From CAWANF01 sp963783355 (GTDB lineage Bacteria > Bacteroidota > Rhodothermia > Balneolales > DATFMH01), in the NCBI GenBank assembly GCA_963783355.1, contig CAWANF010000013.1:73583-137582 (forward strand): a stretch of DNA of 64,000 bases. The letters run 5' to 3'. The notes under the pieces were generated by a model, which had not been told where the DNA came from, ran no database searches, and worked only from the letters and a program-made list of their open reading frames with translations. A program made the position numbers and the translations under genes. Position 1 is the stretch's first letter. The number at the start of each line of letters is the position of its first letter. This document shows, piece after piece, positions 28,349 to 37,633 of this stretch.

Positions 28349-29173
28349 ATGTCATACGAAGTCACTGATTTTCAAAAGGATATCGTCGAAGCCAGCGAGA
28401 AAGTTCCGGTAGTATTGGATTTTTGGGCTGAGTGGTGTGGCCCATGCCGTATGATTGGACCGGTTTTAGAAAAATTGGCGGGAGAAGCCAACGGCAAATG
28501 GAAGCTGGTTAAAATTGATACGGAGAAAAATCAACAGCTGGCGGCACAATTTGGGATACGAAGTATTCCGGCGGTCAAAATGGTGTTTCAGAAATCGATA
28601 GTCGCAGAATTTACCGGGGCTTTGCCTGAAGCATCCGTTCGCAAATGGCTGAAAGAAAATTTACCAGAAACCGAGGAAGAACAATCGGTCAAAGGGGATG
28701 TCGATACCTATTTAAGCCAGGGAGATCGTTTATCAGCAAGAAGAGTTATGGAGCAATATCTCCAGAGCGAGCAGGGCGAACAGGATGATTTAGTAAAAAT
28801 GTCATTGCTTTATTTGCCGGATGAACTGGAAAAAGCCACTCAGTTATCCGAACAGTTCAGAAATGAACCTAAATATGAGCTGGAATTACAGACTCTTGAT
28901 ACCATTATCCATTTGGCAAAAGTTGCGGCAGGAGAGGTTGAAGTCAAGAGTAACATCAAAGAAACTGCAGACTCGTACAAACTTGCAGCAACTTACATTT
29001 TCGAGCAAAAATATGGCCAGGCCTTAGATCTCTTTATCGATAGCCTTATAAAAGATCGTAATATGGATGAAGATGGCCCGAGAAAGGCATGTATTGCCAT
29101 CTTTGCTATGTTGGGAAATACTCATCCCGTTACCCAAAACTACCGACGCCGGTTTTCCATGGCACTTTACTGA
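28349..29173 (+). CDS. Thioredoxin-TPR protein, CnoX (YbbN)-like
   Basis: A 274-aa protein with an N-terminal thioredoxin domain (residues 1-108, active site WCGPC at 29-33, cis-Pro at IRSIPAVKM) and a C-terminal TPR-like helical domain (about 120-274). This is the YbbN/CnoX layout, a chaperedoxin that protects and hands proteins to GroEL or DnaK. Unlike E. coli CnoX, which has lost the CxxC pair, this one keeps both cysteines and may be redox-active. It has no signal peptide, so it is cytoplasmic. Confidence 0.88.
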   Translation: MSYEVTDFQKDIVEASEKVPVVLDFWAEWCGPCRMIGPVLEKLAGEANGKWKLVKIDTEKNQQLAAQFGIRSIPAVKMVFQKSIVAEFTGALPEASVRKWLKENLPETEEEQSVKGDVDTYLSQGDRLSARRVMEQYLQSEQGEQDDLVKMSLLYLPDELEKATQLSEQFRNEPKYELELQTLDTIIHLAKVAAGEVEVKSNIKETADSYKLAATYIFEQKYGQALDLFIDSLIKDRNMDEDGPRKACIAIFAMLGNTHPVTQNYRRRFSMALY

Positions 29174-29308
29174 AAGAAATTTTGAATTGAGAAATGTTGA
29201 ATTTGAATAGGTAAAAAAGGAAAACGGAAAATGAAGAACGAAGCGGGCAATTCTACTAAGGAGTCATTCTGAACTTGATTCAGAATTCATTACCGGTAAT
29301 TAATGCTC

Positions 29309-29959
29309 TTAATTCACACGGTGGATACCATTCCTGTTCACATGTCCGACATATCTTCCTAATATCTTCACTTCTTCGAACACATCCGGTTCAATCTGAA
29401 TGGCATTAAATTCCGGATTTGCCGGTTCCAGCCGTAACCCATTCAAACCAAAATAAATGCGTTTCAGGCTGGTTTCTCCATTGTATAAAACGGCACCGAT
29501 ATCACCATCTTTAAGATCATTATCAACTAAAAGAACAAAATCTCCATCCCTGATCCCGGCATCTCTCATGCTCATTCCGGAAACCCGCAAAGCGTACAAC
29601 TTATCCAGATTCGGAAACAACGTTTCCAGCGTAATGGTACCAAGATTAGCTTCTACCGCTTCCTGGAGATAACCGGCAGTAATAATTCCACGAACAGGAA
29701 TTCCGCCATATTTTGGTTCTTCCTCAGGAAGATAGTCGTTTTTGTAGGCATTATTGATATCGTAACCATCGTCATCAGTCCTGACCAAATATCCTTTTTT
29801 CAGTAAGGCTTTGATATTTTGAGTGACACTGTTCGGAGATTTATAATCAAACTGTTCGGCGATTTCCTGGTATGTAGGCCATATGGCGTTCTCTTTTTTG
29901 TATTCAACAATATATTCGAGAAATTCTTTCTGTTTACGAGTCAGTTGTATATTGTCCAT
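29309..29959 (-). CDS. lexA: LexA SOS repressor
   Basis: A 216-aa repressor/autoprotease. The N-terminal winged helix is at residues 1-65 (MDNIQLTRKQKEFLEYIVEY, PTYQEIAEQFDYKSPNSV). The cleavage site is A95-G96 in GIITAGYLQ, the catalytic Ser is S130 (RVSGMSMRD) and the general-base Lys is K166 (TSLKRIYF), so RecA-stimulated self-cleavage is expected. I chose the ATG at 29,957-29,959 because LexA proteins begin there; the frame stays open 21 codons further. It is divergent from the cyclophilin gene across 65 bp. I could not see a convincing LexA box there. Confidence 0.94.
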   Translation of the reverse strand: MDNIQLTRKQKEFLEYIVEYKKENAIWPTYQEIAEQFDYKSPNSVTQNIKALLKKGYLVRTDDDGYDINNAYKNDYLPEEEPKYGGIPVRGIITAGYLQEAVEANLGTITLETLFPNLDKLYALRVSGMSMRDAGIRDGDFVLLVDNDLKDGDIGAVLYNGETSLKRIYFGLNGLRLEPANPEFNAIQIEPDVFEEVKILGRYVGHVNRNGIHRVN

Positions 29960-30024
29960 AATGTCCGCGTGATTACTGTGTGATATATGTGCAAGGTAAT
30001 TAAACTCATGTCTTAATTGCAACT

Positions 30025-32109
30025 ATGATGTTCAAAAAAATTAAAATTTCTTTTTTTTATAAGATTCCAATATGGATTTTGGGCTTGTCTTTTTTCGTTG
30101 CCTGTCGTGCTAATAAACCGGTAATAACATCCCAAAAACAAGTAGTTGAGGGAAAGTTCCCAGCGGAATATCCGGAACTCTACAAAGCGGTTTCTGTCAG
30201 AAATGAAAAGAGCTTATTGGGATTTACGAAAAATTCGAATCGGCTGGTGCGCAATGAGGCATGGCGTGCGTTATTCAATACACAGATAGCAGGTACGAAT
30301 GAATTTTTTAAGGATGTTCTGTTTGATCAATCATATCCTGCCTGGTTTGCCTTGAGCGGACATTCCATCTCCAAAAATCAAGAAAGGAAACTTGAGAATT
30401 TATGGAATGAGAGCAATACGGAACGGGCGGGAATCAGCCTGGTATTGGGATTACAGGGAGATAAGCAGGCTTTGAGTTTCCTGCAAAATCACTTAAGTGA
30501 AATAAAAAACCCTAAGAATGAATACCCGGTTGCTATGGCTCTGAGCCGTTTATTATTAAGATATCCGGATAAAGCCGAAGTTCCTAAGATGCTGCTTGAA
30601 CATGCCCTTCAGAGTGATAAACAACCGGTTATCCAGGCTTGCCTGTATGGGGCTTATCGCAGTCATGCGGCTTTGATTGATTCAAATTTATCGGAACAAC
30701 TAATTCGGTCATGGCCATCTCAAAGTAAAAAATGGAACCGACTGACTCGTCAGATGATCATCAATATCGTATTCAAATCCAGAAATAAAAATTACCTTAG
30801 CATAATTGAAACGGATTCCCTGCCGGATATCAATGTAAATTCAGGGGTTGAAATCGCCCGTGATTTGGCCTATTACCCGGTCAACGAAAAGTCGTTGCCA
30901 CTATATATCGGTTTGTTGAAAAATCGGAACCCAAATGTCGTTTTAACCTGCCTGAATACCCTTGAATCGAAAAAGTGGTCCAGTTCCTTGCTTGCCGATC
31001 GCATATCCGTGATCATGGATGATGCAAAAAGAAAATATCCGGCTATTTATGTGGCCGGACTGAAAATTATGGATCGCTTTCAACCCAAACTCATTTCAAA
31101 TGAACAAATTGAGTTAAAAATGATGGCAGAAAATAATCCGTATCAGTCCGCGGATTTATTTGAACTATTGGGGAAACGGATTGAACAATCGTCCTTTATT
31201 GATTATTTACAAAGTGAAGTACAAAATTCCGATATGCGGTTGGCAATGGCTGCGGTCAATGCCGGATATCAAAAATGGAAATCACTAAAGCAAAAGGATA
31301 AATATCAATGGCAAGCGGTTTACAGAAAACTCTTCCTGAACGCCTTATCGAGAAATGACTTTGGCCTGACGGCTGATCTTTACCCTTTTTTTATGGATAC
31401 CCTTTTGTTCAGAAAGCGGGACTTTGACCTGTTAGAAGAGACGATGTCTCATTTATCCTTTCCTGCAGATATTGAAGCCTATGAATCTCTGGTCCCCGTT
31501 TTAAAGAAGCGATTGGGTTCAAAAGGAATACATATTATTGATTCTCTGGCATCTAAACAGTTTCCGCCATTCAACAGATACCTTAAGAAGAATGGATGGA
31601 AATCGGTCCCGGCCGGGGATTATCATAAATATCCATTATTGCAACCGGACTGGAATCGTCTGAGAAAGCTGGGCCGGTATCCCATTTGGACATTGAAAAC
31701 AGAGCTGGGAACTATCAAAATTCGTTTAGATGCATTACGTGCCCCGGCAACCGTTTCGGCCATCGACAGTTTGACGCGCGCCGGAAAGTATAATGGCGTA
31801 CCTTTTCATCGAGTGGTTCCCGATTTTGTAATTCAGGGCGGAGATTTTGAGCGTAAAGACGGTTATGGAGGTGCCGGTTTTGTGTTACCGACGGAAGCCA
31901 ATGAAAAAGAGTTTATCCGGGGGGCTGTCGGCATTGCCAGCGCCGGGACCGACACGGAAGGCCCGCAGTATTTCATTATGCACCAATGGGCGCCCCATTT
32001 GAATGGACATTATACGCTGTTCGGACAAGTAATCCAGGGAATGGATGTCGTAGATCGGATCGTGGTGGGCGATAAGGTGATAAAGGCAAGTATCGAACAG
32101 GAAAGATAG
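30025..32109 (+). CDS. Lipoprotein with helical-repeat domain and C-terminal cyclophilin
   Basis: A 694-aa lipoprotein (hydrophobic helix then FFVAC, Cys27). Residues about 40-530 are alpha-helical and resemble HEAT-type repeats. Residues about 550-690 form a cyclophilin-type peptidyl-prolyl isomerase: VPFHRVVPDFVIQGGDF holds the catalytic Arg and Gln, and QYFIMHQWAPHLNGHYTLFGQV holds the remaining substrate-pocket residues. It should fold proteins in the periplasm or at the membrane surface, with the helical part as a likely docking platform. It is transcribed away from lexA and ends at a perfect palindromic terminator. Confidence 0.87.
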   Translation: MMFKKIKISFFYKIPIWILGLSFFVACRANKPVITSQKQVVEGKFPAEYPELYKAVSVRNEKSLLGFTKNSNRLVRNEAWRALFNTQIAGTNEFFKDVLFDQSYPAWFALSGHSISKNQERKLENLWNESNTERAGISLVLGLQGDKQALSFLQNHLSEIKNPKNEYPVAMALSRLLLRYPDKAEVPKMLLEHALQSDKQPVIQACLYGAYRSHAALIDSNLSEQLIRSWPSQSKKWNRLTRQMIINIVFKSRNKNYLSIIETDSLPDINVNSGVEIARDLAYYPVNEKSLPLYIGLLKNRNPNVVLTCLNTLESKKWSSSLLADRISVIMDDAKRKYPAIYVAGLKIMDRFQPKLISNEQIELKMMAENNPYQSADLFELLGKRIEQSSFIDYLQSEVQNSDMRLAMAAVNAGYQKWKSLKQKDKYQWQAVYRKLFLNALSRNDFGLTADLYPFFMDTLLFRKRDFDLLEETMSHLSFPADIEAYESLVPVLKKRLGSKGIHIIDSLASKQFPPFNRYLKKNGWKSVPAGDYHKYPLLQPDWNRLRKLGRYPIWTLKTELGTIKIRLDALRAPATVSAIDSLTRAGKYNGVPFHRVVPDFVIQGGDFERKDGYGGAGFVLPTEANEKEFIRGAVGIASAGTDTEGPQYFIMHQWAPHLNGHYTLFGQVIQGMDVVDRIVVGDKVIKASIEQER

Positions 32110-32118
32110 CTTAAAAAC

Positions 32119-32146
32119 GTACTGACGTTGCATGCAACGTCAGTAC
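32119..32146. terminator. Perfect 28-bp palindrome between convergent genes
   Basis: The 14-base arm GTACTGACGTTGCA is followed at once by its exact reverse complement. On the minus-strand transcript it is followed by GUUUUUAA, so it best serves the acyl-CoA dehydrogenase gene that ends 17 bp away. For the plus-strand cyclophilin gene there is no U-run. Because it has no loop, a regulatory protein site is also possible. Confidence 0.65.
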
Positions 32147-32162
32147 AAGAATGCAAAATTGC

Positions 32163-33374
32163 TTACAAATCATTTCCCCGCGGCGTAAAGGACTGGATAC
32201 CGGTAATTTCACGGCCGAGAATAAGTCCGTGAATATCGTAGGTTCCTTCGTAGGTAACCACTGATTCCAGGTTCACCATATGGTGGATCACACGATAATC
32301 GCCGGTAATGCCATTACCTCCATGCATATCACGTGCCGCACGGGCAATTTCCAGCGCTTTCATGGTATTATTACGTTTCGCAAGAGAAATCATCGCAGGA
32401 TGGGCTTTATGCTGATCTTTCAGTTGTCCGAGTCGCCACACGAGCATCTGCATGGAAGTGATATCCGTCAGCATATTGGCCAGCTTTGTTTGTATAATCT
32501 GGTTGGCGGCAAGGGGATAACCGAATTGTTTCCGTTCGAGGACATATTGCCGTGCGCGATGATAGCAATTTTCGGCGGCGCCGACCGATCCCCAGGCAAT
32601 GCCATAACGGGCATTATTCAGACAACCGAACGGGCCTTTCAACCCGCGAATATCAGGGAATACATTTTCATCGGGAACAAAAACATCTTCCATCACAATT
32701 TCCCCGGTGCTCGATGCCCGCAGCGACATCTTGTTCTCTGTTTTCGGTGCCGAATAACCTTTCATATCTTTTTCGAGAATGAAACCACGGATGACGCCTT
32801 TGTCGTCTTTCTTCTCTTTGGCCTTGGCCCAAACAATAGCAACGTCCGCAATCGGGGAATTGGTAATCCACATTTTGGCCCCGTTCAGGATCCAGCCGCC
32901 ATCGACTTTCAAAGCAGTAGAGACCATGGAGCCGGGATCTGAACCATGATCCGGTTCGGTAAGGCCAAAACAACCGATGATTTCACCTGTTGAAAGACGT
33001 GGTAAATATTTCTGTTTTTGTTCTTCAGTACCATATTCTTCAATGGGAAACATCACCAAAGATGACTGAACCGACATAAATGACCGATAACCCGAATCGA
33101 CACGCTCCACTTCACGGGCGATGAGTCCGTATGCCGTATAGCTGGCGCCTACACCACCGTATTCCGGATCGACGGCAGAACCGAGCAATCCCAGTTCGCC
33201 CATTTCCGTGGCAATCTCTTTATCAAAAAACTCTTCCTGGTTTCCTTTTAAAGCCCTGGGTTCGAGACGGCTCTGGGCATAATCACGGGCTGTTTCCATG
33301 ATCATACGATCATCTTCGTTAAGTAACGATTCAAATAGAAAAGCGTCGTCGGTGTTGAATGAAAGTGTCGGCAT
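32163..33374 (-). CDS. Glutaryl-CoA dehydrogenase-like acyl-CoA dehydrogenase
   Basis: A 403-aa FAD enzyme that oxidises an acyl-CoA at the alpha-beta bond and passes electrons to ETF. The C-terminal signature VTYEGTYDIHGLILGREITG, with catalytic Glu376, is that of glutaryl-CoA dehydrogenases, which also decarboxylate to crotonyl-CoA. The FAD/substrate motifs CFGLTEPDHGSDPGSM and MWITNSPIADV are present. It is separated from the ETF-linked block by an 840-bp repeat-rich gap. Substrate is inferred from the signature only. It would link lysine/tryptophan or aromatic degradation to crotonyl-CoA. Confidence 0.9.
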   Translation of the reverse strand: MPTLSFNTDDAFLFESLLNEDDRMIMETARDYAQSRLEPRALKGNQEEFFDKEIATEMGELGLLGSAVDPEYGGVGASYTAYGLIAREVERVDSGYRSFMSVQSSLVMFPIEEYGTEEQKQKYLPRLSTGEIIGCFGLTEPDHGSDPGSMVSTALKVDGGWILNGAKMWITNSPIADVAIVWAKAKEKKDDKGVIRGFILEKDMKGYSAPKTENKMSLRASSTGEIVMEDVFVPDENVFPDIRGLKGPFGCLNNARYGIAWGSVGAAENCYHRARQYVLERKQFGYPLAANQIIQTKLANMLTDITSMQMLVWRLGQLKDQHKAHPAMISLAKRNNTMKALEIARAARDMHGGNGITGDYRVIHHMVNLESVVTYEGTYDIHGLILGREITGIQSFTPRGNDL

Positions 33375-34216
33375 GCAAGAAAAATTAAATTATTAGATGA
33401 TGTTCGTCGTGTGTGGAATATGTGAAAAGGAAATTATCTAAACAATGGTAATTATTGCTAAATGATGGAACGATGGAACGCGAATAACGAGGATGCTGCG
33501 AATTTATACGGACAGAAAAAATTATGAATGTTGAATTATGAATTATGAATTAGGAGCGTTGTCATAGAGTTAGTGCATTGGATTAACGTCATCCCGGCCG
33601 GAGAGCCGGGATCTCCTTACGTTAATCAGGGTAAAGCACAAAGAGCGAAGAGAAGTCACAAAGGACACAAAATTAAAAAGTGAAAAGATGAGCCCTAACT
33701 AAAGATGTGGAGTCCATTAAAAAAACACTGAAGGCACAGAGGAATGCACTGAGAAAAATATGAGGATAACTACCAACGTTAGGAGGTCCCGCATCTGTGT
33801 GCGGGATGACGTTATTGCAGTTCGGGGTGGTGCTCTGGGGAACACACAGAGAGAATTTTAACGGGAGCAAATATTTCTCTGTTGATACAAATCCCGGTAA
33901 TCAAATTAATCCTATAAATCGCGGTTCATATACGAATGAAACGTTGAAAAAGCAACAAAGGGGAGTACATGCTTCGACTCCGCTCAGCATGACATGGTTC
34001 TTTAAATTTTGATCCCAGCCCTAACCAATTCAACAATTAATTCGTTCTTAATCAGTGTTTTTCCGTGAGGATCTGTGGCTATTTTGTTTTTTTGTTCATC
34101 ATATGCTTCGACTCCGCTCAGCATGACATTATTCTTAAATTGACAATTCGAAATTGTCCATTCCTCCGTCTTTCGTTATCCAGTCCCCGTATTCCCTTTT
34201 ATCTCAACTCTGTCTT
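33375..34216. repeat. Repeat-rich intergenic region, no gene seen
   Basis: About 840 bp without a credible gene. It holds several palindromic elements: a CCCGGC/GCCGGG hairpin near 33,593-33,612 (CATCCCGGCCGGAGAGCCGG), a TCCCGCA/TGCGGGA hairpin near 33,786-33,805, and two copies of the element whose reverse complement reads CATGCTGAGCGGAGTCGAAG (33,968-33,991 and 34,103-34,125). AT-rich filler such as GAATTATGAATTATGAATTA separates them. Confidence 0.7.
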
Positions 34217-35383
34217 TCAGTCGTTCATCAATTCACGTGATATGATAATTCGCTGTATCTCCGATGTGCCTTCGCCAATTTCAAGCAGCTTCGCATCACG
34301 CAGAAAACGCTCGACATGGTATTCCTGTGTATATCCATATCCGCCATGTATTTGAATAGCTTTCAATGCGCTTTGAGTTGCTAACTCTGAAGCAAACAAC
34401 TTCGCCATAGAAGCTTCGACGGTAAATGATTTTCCCTGGTCTTTGAGCCAGGCAGCGCGATGCACCATCAGTCGTGCGGCATCACCCCGGGCGGCCATGT
34501 CGGCAATCATCCATCGGATGGCCTGGAATTTTCCAATCGGTTTTCCAAACTGTTCCCGCTCTTTGGCATATTTGATCGACTCTTCGATACAGCCGCGATT
34601 GATCCCAACGGCCAGCGCCCCGATTCCAATACGTCCGCCGTCCAGGATTTTCATAGTATCAATGAAGCCGTGATTGAGTTTTCCCAGTAAATTATCCTCC
34701 GGAATTTCACAATTCTCCAGGAAGACCTCGGTGGTGTCGGAAGAATTCATGCCCAGTTTGTGCATTTTGGGGCCGGGTTTGAGTCCGGGATTATCACCTT
34801 CCACAATAAATGCGCTGATTCCTTTAGCTCCCAAAGACTTGTCCGTTTTAGCCAGGATAACATAGATCCCGCCAACCGAACCCTGGGTGATGAAAATTTT
34901 CGAACCGTTCAAAATCCATTTATCACCGCGTTTTTCGGCCGTGGTTTTCATTCCTGATGCATCACTTCCCGATCCCGGTTCCGTGAGTCCCCAGGCGCCG
35001 AGTACCTCACCTTGTGCCAAACGTGTCAGATATTTCTTCTTTTGGTCCTCATTTCCCGCAATGGCAATATGTCCGGAGCAAAGTGAGGTGTGGGAAGCCA
35101 CGGTCAGCGCCAGAGAAGCATCCCAGCGGGCAATTTCTTCAATAGCCAGCGTGAAACTGATCGTATCAGCACCTCCGCCGCCATATTTTTCATCGTGATT
35201 GATCCCCATCAATCCCATTTCACCCAGTTGCTTAACAATATCGTGTGGAAATTCTTTAGAGTGATCCCGTTCGATGACACCCGGAGCAACATATCGCTCC
35301 ACAAAATCTTTGACGGTCTCTCTGATAAGTTGTTGATCTTCGTTAAGCCCGAACGACAAGCCATGATTCTGAATAGTTTCCAT
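34217..35383 (-). CDS. Short-chain-type acyl-CoA dehydrogenase
   Basis: A 388-aa acyl-CoA dehydrogenase of the butyryl/short-chain type. AWGLTEPGSGSDASGM and IFITQGSVGGIYV are the FAD/substrate motifs, and the catalytic base is Glu371 in IGEGTSEIQRIIISREL. It is co-directional with and downstream of fixABCX, separated from fixX only by a small four-helix-bundle gene, so it may feed electrons to the Fix/ETF complex or take them from it. The chain-length preference cannot be read from sequence. Confidence 0.93.
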   Translation of the reverse strand: METIQNHGLSFGLNEDQQLIRETVKDFVERYVAPGVIERDHSKEFPHDIVKQLGEMGLMGINHDEKYGGGGADTISFTLAIEEIARWDASLALTVASHTSLCSGHIAIAGNEDQKKKYLTRLAQGEVLGAWGLTEPGSGSDASGMKTTAEKRGDKWILNGSKIFITQGSVGGIYVILAKTDKSLGAKGISAFIVEGDNPGLKPGPKMHKLGMNSSDTTEVFLENCEIPEDNLLGKLNHGFIDTMKILDGGRIGIGALAVGINRGCIEESIKYAKEREQFGKPIGKFQAIRWMIADMAARGDAARLMVHRAAWLKDQGKSFTVEASMAKLFASELATQSALKAIQIHGGYGYTQEYHVERFLRDAKLLEIGEGTSEIQRIIISRELMND

Positions 35384-35432
35384 AATAGTATTGAGATGTG
35401 AGTATTGAGTAGTGAGATATAAGACCCAATAG

Positions 35433-35792
35433 TCAGGTTGAATTTTTTATATTTTGAATTAAAACAAATAACATTTTTTGAATTTCATCAATTTGATTTG
35501 AAAGCTTCTCAAAATCACTTGTGGTTAAGTAATCAAGGTTGTTTGATATTATAAGTTGAGTCTCAAGTTCGTAGGTTGAACCATGGGCAATATTCAAAAA
35601 ATGTCTGAATTCTAAATCGGTACCTCGTCCGGCACCTTCCGCAATATTTGAACCAATCGATACAACACATCTATTTATTTGTGAAATCAGTCCAAATTTT
35701 TCCTGGTTTGGATATTTTTTCGTTTGATGATAAATATCAGTCGCTAAATCAACAGATTTTTTCCAAACATTTAAGCCCTTAAAGTTATGCAT
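35433..35792 (-). CDS. Four-helix bundle protein (23S rRNA intervening-sequence type)
   Basis: A 119-aa helical protein starting MHNFKGLNVWKKSVDLATDIY (a frame start four codons further up is also possible). The middle motif QINRCVVSIGSNIAEGAGRG is diagnostic of the S23/four-helix-bundle family, first seen as ORFs in 23S rRNA intervening sequences and now found scattered in many Bacteroidota genomes. The function is unknown. It interrupts the fixX-acyl-CoA dehydrogenase gene order, and a second, broken member lies between cysD and cysN. This copy is intact. Confidence 0.9.
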   Translation of the reverse strand: MHNFKGLNVWKKSVDLATDIYHQTKKYPNQEKFGLISQINRCVVSIGSNIAEGAGRGTDLEFRHFLNIAHGSTYELETQLIISNNLDYLTTSDFEKLSNQIDEIQKMLFVLIQNIKNST

Positions 35793-35916
35793 CTTTAATC
35801 CCATTTATGAAATTTTATATAAACAGGATCAAATTGCTCAAAACTACTTACAAGAAAATATTTTGGTGATGAGCATTGAGCTGAAAAGTCTCACTACCAT
35901 ATCTCTTCATCTAATA

Positions 35917-36219
35917 TCAGCCAAAATTCCAGTTTATTCCCCGGCCAATTTCAGGCTGCGGGTATTTCCAGGTCACGGCACTCTGATCGCATGCATACAT
36001 GCAGGTGCCGCATTCAATACAGTCTTCAAACTGAAAATGAACTTTGCCTTCTTCATCAATCGTATAACAATTTGCCGGACAAACATAAGTCGTGCATAAA
36101 TGCGGACAGCCACTGTTGCAAATTTCGGTATCAACTTCAATATGTGCTTTGGCATCTGAACGGCCCTGGTTCCGGTAATTGACCAGGCCGAGACGATCAG
36201 CAATAGACAAATTTTTCAT
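35917..36219 (-). CDS. fixX: Ferredoxin-like protein FixX
   Basis: A 100-aa ferredoxin of the electron-bifurcating ETF complex. The four-cysteine motif CIECGTCMYAC (C67, C70, C73, C77) holds a 4Fe-4S cluster. Extra cysteines at 34, 38, 42, 47 and 51 are typical of FixX. Its start overlaps the fixC stop by 4 bp (ATGA), so the two are translationally coupled. With FixABC it should link flavin chemistry to the quinone pool and ferredoxin. Confidence 0.94.
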   Translation of the reverse strand: MKNLSIADRLGLVNYRNQGRSDAKAHIEVDTEICNSGCPHLCTTYVCPANCYTIDEEGKVHFQFEDCIECGTCMYACDQSAVTWKYPQPEIGRGINWNFG

Positions 36220-37628
36220 AAGGATCGCGCTCCTTTTATTCCAATTTTTATCATTTCCATGATTGAGCTGTGCCTGCGTATCGAATCCTTCAACATCGCG
36301 CTTGTTTTCTTAGTTGGTTCGTTATTGATAGTGAAAAACTGACGGCCGAAATCACAAATCAGGTTCGGGATGGTTGTAAACATGGCCGGATTATGCAGAA
36401 AATGAACGGCGCTTTGAAACGCATTCAGGTCTTTCATGACATAACTGTTATCCAGTCCTTCCCGGTAATTCTTCAACGTGGCCGAGCTGAAATCATTATT
36501 CTTTTTCGCCTCAACCACGGTTTTGGCCGCTAATACCCCGGAATGCATGGCATAATCCATGCCCTGAATCGCTTTGCCGGAGTTCATCAGCAAATTGGCG
36601 GCTTCACCTGCCAGCATCACACCATCAGCATAGAGTTCTTTGGGCATCACCCGTTTATCACCGGTCGATACCACGTGAGCCGAGTATTCCACAACTTCTC
36701 CGCCTTTAATCAGGTCGCGAACAGCCGGGTGCGATTTAAAATGATTCAGGATATCATAAATTTTAAGTTTCTGATCCTGTTTTTCATCGAGATTCGATTT
36801 TTCCTGATTTTTCCGGTAGGCTGCCGCTTTATCCATATCCGGATTACCAGCTTTCTCCCGTAAATCTTTCAAACCGAGAACGAGCCCGAGTGAAAGGCTG
36901 TCCCGGTTGGTGTAGAGGAAACCACCTCCCTCTACACCATGGGAAGCTCCAAACCCGATAAATTCATTCGACATTCCGCTCAATCCATCGAGTTGAAATC
37001 GTTCTTCAATGACTTTTTGGTCTAACTTTATAATCTCTTTAACACCCGTAGCCACAAAATCGGCCGGGACATATTGTTCCTGCAAACCGATTTGCCGGGT
37101 CAGAAGGTTATTTACTCCTTCGGCAATGATCACACAATCGGCATAAAATTTATCTTCACCTGCCCGAATCCCGGTAACTTTTCCATTTTCCTTGAGAATT
37201 TCTTCTACCAGGATATCCGTAGCCAGAAATGACTCATCTGCATATTCACTCTGTTCGATCGCTTCCTGGACTTTGCCGGCCAGCCAGTTATCGAATTTTG
37301 AGCGAAGGACGATTACGCCTTTGTAAGGAGGCTTTTCAAAATGCTCAGATTTGAAATCGATAGAGAAAGCCGATTGTTCATCCAAAAAAGACAGACGCCG
37401 ATGGCGAATAAACCGTTCGATTCCGGCCTCTTTTTCTTCCCAATAATTCGGAATTAATTCTGCTAATTGCGTCCCCCAAAGGACTCCACCGGACACATTT
37501 TTGGCACCGCTGTATTCGCCGCGTTCAATCAGCAAAAACTTAATATTGTTGCGGGCGAGTGTCAGGGCGGCGCTGAGTCCGGCAATGCCTCCGCCGACGA
37601 TGATACAATCAAATTTCTCGTCTTCCAT
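36216..37628 (-). CDS. fixC: Electron-transfer flavoprotein:quinone oxidoreductase FixC
   Basis: A 470-aa FAD-dependent membrane-associated oxidoreductase. The dinucleotide-binding loop is GGGIAG at residues 12-17, with the acidic end of the strand in LIERGEYSGAKNVSGG. GVMLAGEAANLLMNSGKAIQGM near 345 is the family FAD-contact motif. It passes electrons from EtfAB to quinone. It lies 5 bp after fixB. Confidence 0.95.
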   Translation of the reverse strand: MEDEKFDCIIVGGGIAGLSAALTLARNNIKFLLIERGEYSGAKNVSGGVLWGTQLAELIPNYWEEKEAGIERFIRHRRLSFLDEQSAFSIDFKSEHFEKPPYKGVIVLRSKFDNWLAGKVQEAIEQSEYADESFLATDILVEEILKENGKVTGIRAGEDKFYADCVIIAEGVNNLLTRQIGLQEQYVPADFVATGVKEIIKLDQKVIEERFQLDGLSGMSNEFIGFGASHGVEGGGFLYTNRDSLSLGLVLGLKDLREKAGNPDMDKAAAYRKNQEKSNLDEKQDQKLKIYDILNHFKSHPAVRDLIKGGEVVEYSAHVVSTGDKRVMPKELYADGVMLAGEAANLLMNSGKAIQGMDYAMHSGVLAAKTVVEAKKNNDFSSATLKNYREGLDNSYVMKDLNAFQSAVHFLHNPAMFTTIPNLICDFGRQFFTINNEPTKKTSAMLKDSIRRHSSIMEMIKIGIKGARSL

Positions 37629-37633
37629 ACCGG

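Noticed and set aside
29960..30024. LexA operator in the lexA upstream gap
   Set aside because: I saw no convincing palindrome; the LexA site of this lineage is not known to me.
32280..32942. 220-codon plus-strand open frame
   Set aside because: It is antisense to the glutaryl-CoA-type dehydrogenase, which has full motif support; the shadow frame resembles nothing.
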